A stretch of DNA of 64,000 nucleotides from Methylobacterium oryzae (GCF_021398735.1 NZ_CP090349.1:4049001-4113000), one strand, 5' to 3'. Shown: positions 54,309 through 63,564, numbered from the stretch's first letter. The notes: generated from the sequence alone by a model not told the origin. Translations and numbers: made by a program.

Positions 54309-55634
54309 ATGGCTTCTGCGGACGCGGCGATCGGGATCCCGGCCGACGGGCGGCAGCGCGGCGTCGCGGGCCGCGACGTGCCGGACGTTCTGCGCGTGCT
54401 CCTGAACGGGGCCGTCTTCGTCCTGCTCTGGAACCACGTCTGGCTGAAGGACCTGTCCGACCGGTCGATGCTCGCGGCCTCCGAGGACGGCAGCCTGCTG
54501 ACGCAGATCCTGTTCCTCAGCGCCGGCGCCGCCATGGCGGCGGCGATCCACCGGATCGGCGTGCGCCACCTCCGCCCCCTGGTGACCCGCCCCCTCGTGC
54601 TCTGCGCCCTCTGGCTCGGGGCGACGGCGCTGCTCTCCGTCGAGCCGAGCCTGTCGCTGCGGCGGCTCGCGCTCTTCGCCATCGCGGCGATGCTCTCGGC
54701 GGGCGTGCTGATCGTGGCCCGCTCGCCCCGCCAGCTGGCGCTGACCATGGCCGGGTCCGCCCTGGTCATCGTGCTCGCCTCCTACCTCGCGGTCGCCTTC
54801 GTGCCGAACCTCGCGATCCACTCGGCCTTCGACGTCAATTCCGATCCGAGCCACCCGGGCCTCTGGCGCGGGATCTTCCCGCAGAAGAACGAGGCCGGCG
54901 CCGCCATGGTGATCCTGGTGATCGTGGGCCTCTACGTCGCCAGGGTGGCGAGCCGCGTCCTCGGCTGGGCGATCGTGCTCCTGGCGGCCGGGTTCCTGGT
55001 GGCGAGCGGCTCCAAGACCGCGATCCTGCTCCTGCCGGTGATCCTCGCCGTGACCGGCCTGTGCCAGGTCCTGACCGGCGGGTTCCTGCGCCGCCTGCTG
55101 CTCCTCGGCCCGGTGATCGGGTTCTCGCTGATCTCGATCGGCTCGGTGCTGGCGCCGCCGATCCAGGAGGCGGTGGGGTCGCTGCTCACCGACGCGACCT
55201 TCACGGGCCGCAGCGAGATCTGGCAGTTCGCCATCGACAACATCATGATCCGGCCCTGGCGCGGCTGGGGGATCGGCGCCTTCTGGATGACTGAGCGGAC
55301 CATGTATGCCGGCTCCGAGGCGCTGACCTGGGTCAACACCGTCGACCACGCCCACAACGCCTATCTCGACACCGCGCTGATCGGCGGACTGCCGTTCCTC
55401 GCCCTGACCGTGGTGGCCTTCGTGCTCGCCCCGGTGCGCGACCTGCAGCGCGTGGCCGGCGGGACGCGCCTCGACGCGGAGACCCTGCTGTTCCTGAGGC
55501 TGTGGTTCCTCGGGCTGGTCTCGGCCTCCTTCGAGACGGTGCTCTACAACGGCAACAACGCCACCTGCTGCATGTTCATGATGGCGGTGTTCGGCCTGCG
55601 CCTGCGCACCCGCTACGCCGTCGTGGCGGGCTGA
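54309..55634 (+). CDS. O-antigen ligase / Wzy-type polysaccharide polymerase family protein
   Basis: A 441-residue integral membrane protein with about ten helices. The large periplasmic loop and flanks have GIFPQKNEAGAAMVI, SGSKTAILLLPV, TGRSEIWQFAIDNIMIRPWRGWGIGAFWM and DHAHNAYLDTALIGGLPF, the blocks of the Wzy_C/O-antigen ligase family (the HN-YL motif and the R/E pair). Members join glycans to lipid A or polymerise exopolysaccharide. No glycosyltransferase or Wzx genes flank it here, so the polymer is unknown. Confidence 0.87.
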   Translation: MASADAAIGIPADGRQRGVAGRDVPDVLRVLLNGAVFVLLWNHVWLKDLSDRSMLAASEDGSLLTQILFLSAGAAMAAAIHRIGVRHLRPLVTRPLVLCALWLGATALLSVEPSLSLRRLALFAIAAMLSAGVLIVARSPRQLALTMAGSALVIVLASYLAVAFVPNLAIHSAFDVNSDPSHPGLWRGIFPQKNEAGAAMVILVIVGLYVARVASRVLGWAIVLLAAGFLVASGSKTAILLLPVILAVTGLCQVLTGGFLRRLLLLGPVIGFSLISIGSVLAPPIQEAVGSLLTDATFTGRSEIWQFAIDNIMIRPWRGWGIGAFWMTERTMYAGSEALTWVNTVDHAHNAYLDTALIGGLPFLALTVVAFVLAPVRDLQRVAGGTRLDAETLLFLRLWFLGLVSASFETVLYNGNNATCCMFMMAVFGLRLRTRYAVVAG

Positions 55635-55996
55635 GGCGGTCCGGGCGCCCGGACATCACGCGCCAGCCGCGTAAGGCCGCGCGTCGTGAGCGTACCCGTC
55701 CCGGCCTGCCTCCTCGAACGTCTCCGGCCACCGTCCGCGAGGCTTCTGTCCGGTAGCGGACGGCAACAACTTGTCCGGGAATTTGTTGGTCTGTATTCGC
55801 GCGGAGATTCTGCATGCCTGGCAGGGCTCGTTTCGCTTGGACCGACGTGACGTTCGCACTGGGCGCGAGTGCCCTGTGCGCGCTGTCCCTCTTCGTGGCC
55901 CACTAGCCAAGGGGCCGCGCCGGGGCGTCCCGTCCCGCCGCAGCGTCGAGAGTCCCGCGCGCCGCGACATTCGTCCGCGCTGTGGGCCGGTCGCGG
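55635..55996. other. Gap between the O-antigen-ligase-type gene and the PQQ enzyme gene
   Basis: About 360 bases. The only coding candidate is the 30-residue membrane peptide at 55814-55906. A segment around 55760-55812 is less GC-rich than the flanks and could hold its promoter. No hairpin with a T-run was seen. Confidence 0.5.
55814..55906 (+). CDS. Candidate 30-residue single-pass membrane peptide
   Basis: ATG at 55814, TAG at 55904-55906. The product begins MPGRARFAWTD and continues with one hydrophobic segment (VTFALGASALCALSLFVAH). Positive charges before the helix predict an inside-to-outside insertion. A GGAG element lies about 9 bases upstream. It is too short for gene callers and rests on this layout alone. 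Confidence 0.45.
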   Translation: MPGRARFAWTDVTFALGASALCALSLFVAH

Positions 55997-57754
55997 TCAA
56001 TCGGGCAGTGCGAAGACCAGCAGCGCGTCGCCGGTGCCGAAGCCCGACGCCCTGGTGAATGAGGCGCCGCCCGCCGCCACCGCGACGTACTGCTTGCCGT
56101 CCAGTGCGTAGGTCATCGCCGGCCCGCTGATGCCGGCCCCGCACTGGAAGCGCCAGAGAATCCGGCCATCCCGCGCGTCGTGGGCGTCGAGATGGCCGTC
56201 CTCCTCGCCCGAGAAGACGAGCCCGCCGGCGGTCGCCAGGGTGCCCCCGGAGAGGCGGCTCGCGCCGCGCACCGACCACGCGATCCGGCCGCCGTCCGCG
56301 AGATCGACGGCCGTGAGCGTGCTGAAGGACGGCTCGCCCCTGGCCTCCCCGGTCTCCGTGTAGCGGATCTCCGGACGCCCCGCGGCGGCCGGCACGGTCT
56401 TCACCGTGTAGGTCGTCGCCCCGTGGCGGACCTGCACGTAGGCGCGCGTCCCGTCATAGGCGGTGGGCGGCCACGAGACCGCGCCGAGCGGGCCGGGCGC
56501 CACCACTGTGCCCTGCGGGGTCGGCGGCGCGAACAGGTTCTTCTGCTCGATCAGCGGGGCCGAGCGCGCGAGCAGCTTCCCCGTGGCGCGGTCGTGGACG
56601 TAGATCCAGCCGGTCTTGCTCGCCGAGGCCACCGCCCTGGCGCCGCCCGGCATGTCCAGCAGGAAGGGCGGCGCGGCGACGTCGTAGCCCCACTCGTCGT
56701 GCGGCACCTGCTGGTAGTACCAGCGCAGCTTCCCGGTCTTCACGTCGAGGGCGACGAGGCACATCGTGTAGAGATTGTCCCCCGGGCGCGACAGGCCGAA
56801 ATTCTGCGGCGCCGGGTTGCCGGTGCCGAGGAAGATCAGGCCGAGATCGGGGTCGTAGGCGGGCGTCATCCAGAGGGAGCCGCCGCCCACCCGCCAGGCG
56901 TCGCGGTTGGCGGGCGCCGCCGCCTTCTCGGCGGCGATGTCGCGGTGGAGCGGCGTGCCGTCGGCGGTCTTCTCCACGAAGCCGCCCTCCCAGCCCTCCG
57001 AGGGCGTGACGTACCAGCGCCATCGTTCCTCGCCGGTCCTCGCGTCGTAGGCCGCGAGCCAGCCGCGCCGCCCGTATCCGCCCTCGATGCCGACCACCGA
57101 GCCGCCGTCGAGGCCGCCCGCCTCGTCCTCGATGTGGAGGCCGTAGCCGGCGCCGGTGACGCCGACGATGACGAGCCCGTCGGCGACGAGCGGCGGCATC
57201 TTGAAGCCGAGGCGGCTCGAACCCTGGACGGGCTTGCCGCCGAGGGTCGCGGCCAGGCCCGAGGCGGTCTCGGTCTCACCCTCCTCCGGGCGCACCGCCT
57301 CCTTCTCCCAGACGATCCGGCCGGTCCTGGCGTCCAGGGCGATGAGCTGCCCGTCCATGGTCGCCTCGAAGACGAGGCCCCCCGACACCGCGACCCCGCG
57401 GTTGGAGGGCGGGCCGAAGATCTTCTCGGTGCGCGGCTTGTGGGTGTAGGTCCAGAGCGGCTTGCCGGTCTTCGCGTCGAGGGCGGCGACGTTGTTCTGC
57501 GTCGTGGAGACGTAGAGGGTGCCGTCCACCATCACCGGCTGGGCCTGGAAGTAGCCGGTGATCCCGGTCTGGAAGATCCAGGCGGGGCGCAGCCGGCCGA
57601 CCGTGTCGCGGTTGATCTGGGTCAGCTCGGAGAAGTTGCGGTTGCTCGGGTCGTGCCCGAAGGCCGGCCAGGGCGTCTCGGCGGCGGAGGCCGTACTCAG
57701 GGCGGCGGTTCCGGCAAGGCAGGCCAGCAGGGCGGCCCCGATCCATCGCGACAA
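55997..57754 (-). CDS. PQQ-dependent dehydrogenase-like eight-bladed propeller protein
   Basis: A 585-residue periplasmic quinoprotein. The signal peptide (WIGAALLACLAGTAALSTASAA) fits TTG 57754 with GGGAG upstream; GTG 57817, overlapping the ankyrin stop, would add 21 residues. Repeated tryptophan-docking motifs (AALDAKTGKPLW, IALDARTGRIVW, AAYDARTGEERW, VALDVKTGKLRW) and GTGNPAPQN mark the PQQ alcohol-dehydrogenase class. No haem site CxxCH and no vicinal Cys pair is present. Where alcohol dehydrogenases have W-D-Y, the sequence reads HDEWGYD: Gly occupies the catalytic-base position, while the following Asp matches the extra lanthanide ligand of XoxF. Confidence 0.85.
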   Translation of the reverse strand: MSRWIGAALLACLAGTAALSTASAAETPWPAFGHDPSNRNFSELTQINRDTVGRLRPAWIFQTGITGYFQAQPVMVDGTLYVSTTQNNVAALDAKTGKPLWTYTHKPRTEKIFGPPSNRGVAVSGGLVFEATMDGQLIALDARTGRIVWEKEAVRPEEGETETASGLAATLGGKPVQGSSRLGFKMPPLVADGLVIVGVTGAGYGLHIEDEAGGLDGGSVVGIEGGYGRRGWLAAYDARTGEERWRWYVTPSEGWEGGFVEKTADGTPLHRDIAAEKAAAPANRDAWRVGGGSLWMTPAYDPDLGLIFLGTGNPAPQNFGLSRPGDNLYTMCLVALDVKTGKLRWYYQQVPHDEWGYDVAAPPFLLDMPGGARAVASASKTGWIYVHDRATGKLLARSAPLIEQKNLFAPPTPQGTVVAPGPLGAVSWPPTAYDGTRAYVQVRHGATTYTVKTVPAAAGRPEIRYTETGEARGEPSFSTLTAVDLADGGRIAWSVRGASRLSGGTLATAGGLVFSGEEDGHLDAHDARDGRILWRFQCGAGISGPAMTYALDGKQYVAVAAGGASFTRASGFGTGDALLVFALPD

Positions 57755-57813
57755 GGTTGTGCTCCCGTGTGCGGCGCCTGTCGCGCCCGAACAGGTCTTC
57801 TCGCGACGCGGCC

Positions 57814-58365
57814 TCACGCCTGCCGCCGGGGCGCCCCGTCGAGCTGCGCCGGCGTCGCCTGGGCGCCCATCGCCCGGGCCATGTCGGCGGCGCTCTGGCC
57901 GGAGGCGTCGCGGCGATCCGGGTCGGCGCCGTGCTGGAGGAGCAGGTCGACCATCTCGGTGCGGTCGAACATGGCGGCGGTCATCAGCGCCGTGCGGGTG
58001 CCGTCGCCGGTCCCGTCCACCGCGGCCCCGTGCCGGAGCAGGAGCTGCGCGACGGCGAGGTCGTTCTTGAAGGCCGCCCCGGCGAGCGGTGTCTGGCCGC
58101 GGTCGTTGGCGAGTTCCGGGTCGCCGCCGGCCTCCAGGATCACCCGGGCGGCCTCCGCCTGTCCGTTATACGCAGCGAGCATCAGCAGGCTGTCGCCCTT
58201 GTCGTTGCGCAGGTTCGCCGGCAGCCCCTGCCCGAACAGGTCGGCGAGCTCCTCGGCGTGACCCATCCGCGCGTACTGGAAGACCCGGCCCGCGAAGGCC
58301 AGGGTCTCGTCGTCGAGGGTCGGGGGCGGGTTCGTCTCTGAGGCCATCGCGTGCTCGTCACTCAT
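57814..58365 (-). CDS. Ankyrin-repeat protein
   Basis: A 183-residue protein with about four ankyrin repeats: LRNDKGDSLLMLAAYNGQAEAARVIL, ANDRGQTPLAGAAFKNDLAVAQLLL, GTRTALMTAAMFDRTEMVDLLLQHGAD and a final part repeat. No signal peptide from ATG 58365 (alternative ATG 58347). The stop overlaps the GTG at 57817 that is in frame with the PQQ enzyme, so the genes are likely co-transcribed. Its binding partner is unknown. Confidence 0.87.
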   Translation of the reverse strand: MSDEHAMASETNPPPTLDDETLAFAGRVFQYARMGHAEELADLFGQGLPANLRNDKGDSLLMLAAYNGQAEAARVILEAGGDPELANDRGQTPLAGAAFKNDLAVAQLLLRHGAAVDGTGDGTRTALMTAAMFDRTEMVDLLLQHGADPDRRDASGQSAADMARAMGAQATPAQLDGAPRRQA

Positions 58366-58481
58366 CGCGGCTGATCTGGGCCGCTGCGGCATCGACGTCC
58401 AGCGGCCGGGGGAACAGTTTCGTCGCCCGGCTCGTTCCAGCCGCCTATCCGGGCCAGGCCCGGCGTCTCCGGAGCGCGACG

Positions 58482-58700
58482 ATGCCCCGACCGTTTGAGC
58501 CCTACGCCGACGCGCTGCGCACCGCCCGCGAGATCGTGCGCGAGCAGGCGGGGACCGTCGTTGAGGCGGCGGTCCGCGCGGATTCCCACGCCTACGACGA
58601 GGCCTGCCACGTCCTCGTGGTCCGGATCGCGCAGGCCATCGTCGATGCCGGCGAGGCCGGGTCGGGACAAGGCCTCGGCCGCGGCAGCGAGGCCGCCTGA
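58482..58700 (+). CDS. Small hypothetical protein, 72 residues
   Basis: ATG 58482 after a GGAGCG ribosome site. A helical, acidic product (EPYADALRTAREIVREQAGTVVEAAV, then DEACHVLVVRIAQAIVDAG) without signal or membrane helix. Not recognised. It converges on uvrB and has normal codon bias. Confidence 0.55.
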   Translation: MPRPFEPYADALRTAREIVREQAGTVVEAAVRADSHAYDEACHVLVVRIAQAIVDAGEAGSGQGLGRGSEAA

Positions 58701-58716
58701 GGTCCCGGCGGCCGGG

Positions 58717-61470
58717 TCAGCCCCGCCGTCGCCCACCGCCGCCCTTGTACTTGGGCTTCTGACCGCCGAGCCCCTGCGTCGAGCGCGGCTTCGGCCGCTC
58801 CTGCCAGACCGGCGCCGCGCCGCCCACCGGCAGCTCCCGGTCCGTCCCCGGGCCCATATTGTCGAGGTCGGGCCTGGCGATGCGGCTGCCCCCGCGCGGC
58901 GGCTTCCGGCCGAACTTCCCCGCCTCGCGCTCCACGTCGCCCTGCCGGGCCATCGGGTCGTCGGAGACCAGCAGCTCGGTCGCCTGGAGACGCTTCAGCT
59001 CGTCGCGCAGCCGCGCCGCCTCCTCGAAGTCGAGGTCGGCGGCGGCCGCCCGCATGCGCTTCTCGAGGTCCGCCATCACGGCCTTGAGATTGTGGCCGAC
59101 CGTGATGGCGTCCTTGGCGAGCCCGGTATCGACCTGCACGTGGTCGCGCTCGAACACGCTGCTCAGGATGTCGGCGATGCCGCGCTTCACGCTCTGCGGC
59201 GTGATCCCGTGCTCGGCGTTGTAGGCGAGCTGCTTGGCGCGGCGGCGCTCGGTTTCGGCCATCGCCCGCTCCATCGAGCCGGTGATGTTGTCCGCGTAGA
59301 GGATGCAGCGCGCGTCGGCGTTGCGGGCGGCGCGGCCGATGGTCTGGATCAGCGAGGTCTCCGAGCGGAGGAAACCTTCCTTGTCGGCGTCGAGGATCGC
59401 CACCAGGGCGCATTCCGGGATGTCGAGGCCCTCGCGCAGCAGGTTGATGCCGATCAGGACGTCGAAGGCCCCGAGCCGCAGGTCGCGGATGATCTCGATC
59501 CGCTCCAGCGTGTCGATGTCGGAGTGCATGTAGCGCACCCGCACGCTGTTCTCGTGCAGGTACTCGGTGAGGTCCTCGGCCATGCGCTTGGTGAGCGTGG
59601 TGACGAGGGTCCGGTAGCCGGCCTGCGCCACCTCCCGGACCTCGCCCAGCAGGTCGTCCACCTGGCTGCGGGCCGGGCGCACCTCGATCACCGGGTCGAC
59701 GAGGCCGGTCGGGCGGATGACCTGCTCGGCGAAGACGCCGCCGGTCTGCTCCATCTCCCACTTGCCGGGCGTCGCCGAGACGTGGACCGTCATCGGCCGC
59801 ATCGCGTCCCACTCCTCGAAGCGCAGCGGGCGGTTGTCGAGGCAGGACGGCAGCCGGAAGCCGTACTCGGCCAGCGTCGCCTTCCGGCGGAAGTCGCCCC
59901 GGTACATGCCGCCGATCTGCGGCACGGTGACGTGGCTCTCGTCGGTGAAGACCAGGGCGTTGTCGGGCAGGTACTCGAACAGGGTCGGCGGCGGCTCGCC
60001 CGGCTTCCGGCCGGTGAGGTAGCGCGAGTAGTTCTCGATGCCGTTGCAGGCGCCGGTCGCCTCGATCATCTCGATGTCGAAGGTGCAGCGCTGGTCGATG
60101 CGCTGCGCCTCGATCAGGCGGCCCATCTTGGTCAGCTCCTCGATCCGGCCCTTCAGCTCGTGCTTGATGCCCTTGATCGCCTGCTGCAGCGTCGGGCGCG
60201 GCGTGACGTAGTGCGAGTTGGCGTAGACCTTCACGAATTTCAGCTCGGAGATCGTCTTGCCGGTGAGCGGGTCGAACTCGACGATGCTCTCGACCTCGTC
60301 GCCGAACAGGCCGATCCGCCAGCCGCGATCCTCCAGGTGGGCCGGCCACAGCTCGATCGAATCGCCGCGCACCCGGAAGGTGCCGCGGGCGAAGTCGGAC
60401 TGGATCCGCTTGTACTGCAGGGCCACGAGGTCGGCGATGAGCTGGCGCTGCTCGATCCGCTCCCCGAGCGAGACCGTGAACGACATCGCCGTGTAGGTCT
60501 CGACCGAGCCGATGCCGTAGATGCACGAGACCGAGGCGACGATGATCACGTCGTCCCGCTCCAGCAGGGCGCGGGTGGCAGCGTGGCGCATCCGGTCGAT
60601 CTGCTCGTTGATCGAGGATTCCTTCTCGATGAACGTGTCGGAGCGCGGGACGTAGGCCTCGGGCTGGTAGTAGTCGTAGTAGGAGACGAAGTACTCGACC
60701 GCGTTGTCGGGGAAGAAAGCCTTGAACTCCCCGTAGAGCTGCGCGGCCAGCGTCTTGTTGGGCGCGAGGATCAGCGCCGGGCGCTGCGTCTCCTCGATGA
60801 TCTTGGCCATCGTGAAGGTCTTGCCCGAGCCGGTGACGCCGAGCAGCACCTGGTCGCGCTCCAGCGCCTGCACGCCGCCGACGAGCTCGGCGATCGCCCG
60901 GGGCTGGTCGCCGGCCGGCGTGAATTCCGACTTGAGCGTGAACCGGACGCCGCCCTCGGATTTCTGCGGCCGCTCCGGCCGGTGGGGCGTCCAGGTCTTG
61001 CCGTCCTTGAACAGCGGGTTGCCCTCGGTGAGCAGCCGCTCGAGCGCGCTCACCGTCGCCGAGGCGCCGCCGTCGCCGCCGGGATCCGGCAGATCGGCGC
61101 CCTCCGGCGCGGGGCCGTCCTCGGGCGGCGTCAGGCCGAGCGCCTGCGCCAGACGGGGGTCGACATCGGCCGCGTCGCCGAGCGCGTAGCCGGCCTGGGG
61201 GGCCTCCGCGAAGCCGTCGCGGGCGATCTCGGCCCGCCGGGTCGCGGCCGCGGGCACCCCGTCCTTCGGGTTGCCCTTCCTGCCCCCCGCCTTGCGGCCC
61301 GGCCGTGCCGGCGCCTCGGGGGGCGGCTCGACGGTGGCCGGACGGTTCCGGTTGAGCGCCGGGTTCAGAAGCTCCGCCAGATAGGTGTCCAGGGGCTTCA
61401 GCTCGGGCTTCGACGCCTTGGCGGACGTGGCCGTCACGGAGGCGGCGCGCGGTTTCTTCGGTGCGGGCAT
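58717..61470 (-). CDS. uvrB: Excinuclease ABC subunit B (UvrB), long form
   Basis: A 917-residue nucleotide-excision repair helicase. The core starts near residue 178 ([20 protein letters not shown]), with Walker A GVTGSGKT at 211-218, the beta-hairpin [18 protein letters not shown], and the C-terminal UvrC-binding motif ([26 protein letters not shown]). The N-terminal 170 residues are a Pro/Ala/Arg-rich extension not found in E. coli UvrB (673 residues), and about 60 extra residues end the protein (GGRRRG). No SOS-box (GTTC-N7-GTTC) was seen upstream. Confidence 0.95.
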   Translation of the reverse strand: MPAPKKPRAASVTATSAKASKPELKPLDTYLAELLNPALNRNRPATVEPPPEAPARPGRKAGGRKGNPKDGVPAAATRRAEIARDGFAEAPQAGYALGDAADVDPRLAQALGLTPPEDGPAPEGADLPDPGGDGGASATVSALERLLTEGNPLFKDGKTWTPHRPERPQKSEGGVRFTLKSEFTPAGDQPRAIAELVGGVQALERDQVLLGVTGSGKTFTMAKIIEETQRPALILAPNKTLAAQLYGEFKAFFPDNAVEYFVSYYDYYQPEAYVPRSDTFIEKESSINEQIDRMRHAATRALLERDDVIIVASVSCIYGIGSVETYTAMSFTVSLGERIEQRQLIADLVALQYKRIQSDFARGTFRVRGDSIELWPAHLEDRGWRIGLFGDEVESIVEFDPLTGKTISELKFVKVYANSHYVTPRPTLQQAIKGIKHELKGRIEELTKMGRLIEAQRIDQRCTFDIEMIEATGACNGIENYSRYLTGRKPGEPPPTLFEYLPDNALVFTDESHVTVPQIGGMYRGDFRRKATLAEYGFRLPSCLDNRPLRFEEWDAMRPMTVHVSATPGKWEMEQTGGVFAEQVIRPTGLVDPVIEVRPARSQVDDLLGEVREVAQAGYRTLVTTLTKRMAEDLTEYLHENSVRVRYMHSDIDTLERIEIIRDLRLGAFDVLIGINLLREGLDIPECALVAILDADKEGFLRSETSLIQTIGRAARNADARCILYADNITGSMERAMAETERRRAKQLAYNAEHGITPQSVKRGIADILSSVFERDHVQVDTGLAKDAITVGHNLKAVMADLEKRMRAAAADLDFEEAARLRDELKRLQATELLVSDDPMARQGDVEREAGKFGRKPPRGGSRIARPDLDNMGPGTDRELPVGGAAPVWQERPKPRSTQGLGGQKPKYKGGGGRRRG

Positions 61471-61771
61471 GAGAACAATATGGGCCCGGATCGCGCTCCG
61501 AGAAACCCTGCGCGGGTGCGGTTTGACGGCTTTCGTCCGCCGCCGGCCATGCCGAGGACCTGCCGCGGAGCGCCGTGGCGTTCCACTAAAGACGGTGTGG
61601 CGAATACAACCGATAGGTAGAATTCACCCGGGGGCGAACTCGACCGCGGTCCCGGATGCTGAGAAGATCGGCATGCGCGCGCGGAAATCGGCTTGCGGTG
61701 GGCCGACCCCGTCGATACTTTGCGGTGCAAAGTGGGGAGTGCGGCATGCTGCGGCCGGGGGCTTGAGGCAC
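61471..61771. other. Intergenic region between uvrB and the membrane/regulator pair
   Basis: About 300 bases with divergent promoters expected for uvrB and the small membrane protein. The one clear element is the palindrome at 61717-61733. No LexA-type repeat and no gene was found. Confidence 0.55.
61717..61733. promoter_or_regulatory. Perfect palindrome, probable operator of the membrane protein/regulator pair
   Basis: ACTTTGC-GGT-GCAAAGT: perfect 7-base arms and a 3-base spacer. It lies 39 bases upstream of the membrane protein start. The second gene of the pair is a winged-helix regulator, so self-control through this site is the simplest reading. Confidence 0.6.
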
Positions 61772-62389
61772 ATGCAGGACCTGGACAAGGCGCTGGCCGA
61801 CATCGTGGCCATCCGCTCGCAGATCGCCCGCGATACGGCGTTCCGCGGCTTGGGCGCGGCGACGGTCGCCGGCACCGGCGGCCTCGCGCTCGCCTGCGCG
61901 GCGGGGCAGGCCCTGTGGCTCGGCGATCCCGCGGCGCGGCCGGGCCTGTTCTTCGGCCTCTGGATCGCGGCGGCCCTCGCGGCCTTCGCGATGATCGGCG
62001 TCGAGGCGGTCCGGCGCAGCCGGCGCCTGCATTCCGGCCTCGCCGACGCGATGGTGTGGAACGCCATCGAGGTGTTCCTGCCGGCCGCGGGCGCGGGGGC
62101 CTGCCTCGCCCTGGTCATCGCCCGCTTCGCGCCCGGCGAGGTCTGGATGCTGCCGGGTCTCTGGCAGGTGCTGGTCGGCCTCGGCCTCTTCGCCTCGGCC
62201 CGGATCCTGCCCCGGGCGGTCCAGGGCGTCGGGGCCTGGTACCTGCTCGCCGGCCTCGCCGTCCTGGCGGTCTCGGCCGAGACGCGGGCCCTGTCGCCCT
62301 GGACGATGGGCCTGCCCTTCCTGTTTGGCCAGGCGTGGCTGGCCGGGATCATCCATCACGGGGCCCGGGCCTTCGATGACGACCGCTGA
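61772..62389 (+). CDS. Small polytopic membrane protein, unknown function
   Basis: A 205-residue protein with a short polar N-terminal helix (MQDLDKALADIVAIRSQIARDTAFRG) and about six membrane helices (LGAATVAGTGGLALACAAGQALWL, LFFGLWIAAALAAFAMIGVEAV, GAGACLALVIARF and others). It resembles a family of small membrane proteins usually paired with a winged-helix regulator, as here. The regulator start overlaps its end by 14 bases. The role is unknown. Confidence 0.7.
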   Translation: MQDLDKALADIVAIRSQIARDTAFRGLGAATVAGTGGLALACAAGQALWLGDPAARPGLFFGLWIAAALAAFAMIGVEAVRRSRRLHSGLADAMVWNAIEVFLPAAGAGACLALVIARFAPGEVWMLPGLWQVLVGLGLFASARILPRAVQGVGAWYLLAGLAVLAVSAETRALSPWTMGLPFLFGQAWLAGIIHHGARAFDDDR

Positions 62390-62765
62390 CCGTTCCGAGG
62401 GGCGCTTCTCCTACGAGGGGCTCGACAGGATCATCCACGAGCGGGCGCGCCTGAGCGTGCTGACCTCCCTGGTGGCGCACCCGAAGGGGCTGCCCTTCCC
62501 GGATCTCAAGCGGCTGTGCGGGCTCACCGACGGCAATCTCAGCCGCCACCTGGCCGTTCTGAGCGAGGCGGATCTGGTGAGCCTCGAGAAGCGCTTCGCG
62601 CAGAACCGGTCGCAGACGATCTGCCGCCTCACGGCGGTCGGGCGTCGGCGCTTCATCGGCTATCTCGGCGTGCTGGAGCAGGTGGTGCGCGACGCCGCGG
62701 AGGCGGCCGAGCGCGGCCCCGAATCCGGTGTCCGCGGCCTCGATCCGGCCACGAAAACGGCGTGA
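62376..62765 (+). CDS. Winged-helix transcriptional regulator (PF13601-type)
   Basis: A 129-residue protein. ARLSVLTSLVAHPKGLPFPDLKRLCGLTDGNLSRHLAVL is a winged helix-turn-helix of the small MarR/ArsR-like family; VSLEKRFAQNRSQTICRLTAVGRRRF is the wing and return strand. It has no obvious metal-binding Cys. The ATG at 62376 lies in the end of the membrane protein gene, so they are coupled. The upstream ACTTTGC palindrome is the likely target. Confidence 0.82.
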   Translation: MTTADRSEGRFSYEGLDRIIHERARLSVLTSLVAHPKGLPFPDLKRLCGLTDGNLSRHLAVLSEADLVSLEKRFAQNRSQTICRLTAVGRRRFIGYLGVLEQVVRDAAEAAERGPESGVRGLDPATKTA

Positions 62766-62841
62766 GACCGCCCGTCCCGCCGGGAATGTTAGTCCCGTTT
62801 CGATAGACCTCTACGCCACGCCCATGCCGGGAGACTTTACG

Positions 62842-63564
62842 ATGCAAAGCGAAGCGGTGCCGGGAGCCCTGCACGCCGCGATCATCATGGACGGCAACGG
62901 GCGCTGGGCGACGCAGCGCGGCCTGCCGCGGCTGGCCGGCCACCACCGGGGCGTCGAGGCGATCCGCCGCACCGCCGAGGCGTGCCCGGATCACGGCATC
63001 GGCACGCTCACGCTGTACGCCTTCTCGGCGGACAACTGGCAGCGGCCGGCCGAGGAAGTCGGCGGCCTGATGCGGCTCCTGCGCTCGTACCTGCGCAACG
63101 AGACCCAGCGCCTCGCCCGCACCGGCACCCGTCTCAGCGTCGTCGGTCGGCGCGACCGTCTGCCCGACGGCATCCCACAGGCGATCGCGGCCGCCGAGGC
63201 CGCCACGGCGGCGGGGACCCGGCTGCATCTGCGGATCTGCGTCGACTACTCGGCCCGCGACGCGATCATCGCGGCGGCGCAGCGCCTCGCCGGCGAGGAG
63301 CCGACGCGCGAGAGCTTCGGCAAGCTGGTGGCCGGCCCGATGCACGGCTCCCCGGTGGATGTCGACCTGCTGATCCGCACCGGCGGCGAGCGCCGCCTCT
63401 CCGACTTCATGCTGTGGGAGGCGGCCTACGCCGAGCTGCTGTTCACCGAGCGGATGTGGCCCGATTTCGGGCCCGACGACCTCGCCGAGGCCGTGGCCGA
63501 GTTCGGTCGCCGCGAGCGCCGGTTCGGCGGCCTGAAGGCGCCGGCCGTCCCGGCCGCCGCCTGA
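62842..63564 (+). CDS. Cis-prenyltransferase (undecaprenyl diphosphate synthase family)
   Basis: A 240-residue enzyme. HAAIIMDGNGRWATQRG holds catalytic Asp17, FSADNWQRP the second motif, and RTGGERRLSDFMLWEAAYAELLF the substrate motif; the usual form is RTSGE-RLSNFLLWQ, so Ser to Gly and Asn to Asp differ here. It adds cis-isoprene units to farnesyl diphosphate. ATG 62842 with a GGGAG site 8 bases upstream is the preferred start. The standard uppS neighbours (frr, cdsA, dxr) are missing, so this may be a second copy. Confidence 0.88.
   Translation: MQSEAVPGALHAAIIMDGNGRWATQRGLPRLAGHHRGVEAIRRTAEACPDHGIGTLTLYAFSADNWQRPAEEVGGLMRLLRSYLRNETQRLARTGTRLSVVGRRDRLPDGIPQAIAAAEAATAAGTRLHLRICVDYSARDAIIAAAQRLAGEEPTRESFGKLVAGPMHGSPVDVDLLIRTGGERRLSDFMLWEAAYAELLFTERMWPDFGPDDLAEAVAEFGRRERRFGGLKAPAVPAAA

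Noticed and set aside
61471..61700. Possible SOS (LexA) site upstream of uvrB
   Set aside because: I looked for GTTC-N7-GTTC or GAAC-N7-GAAC on both strands and found single half-sites only.
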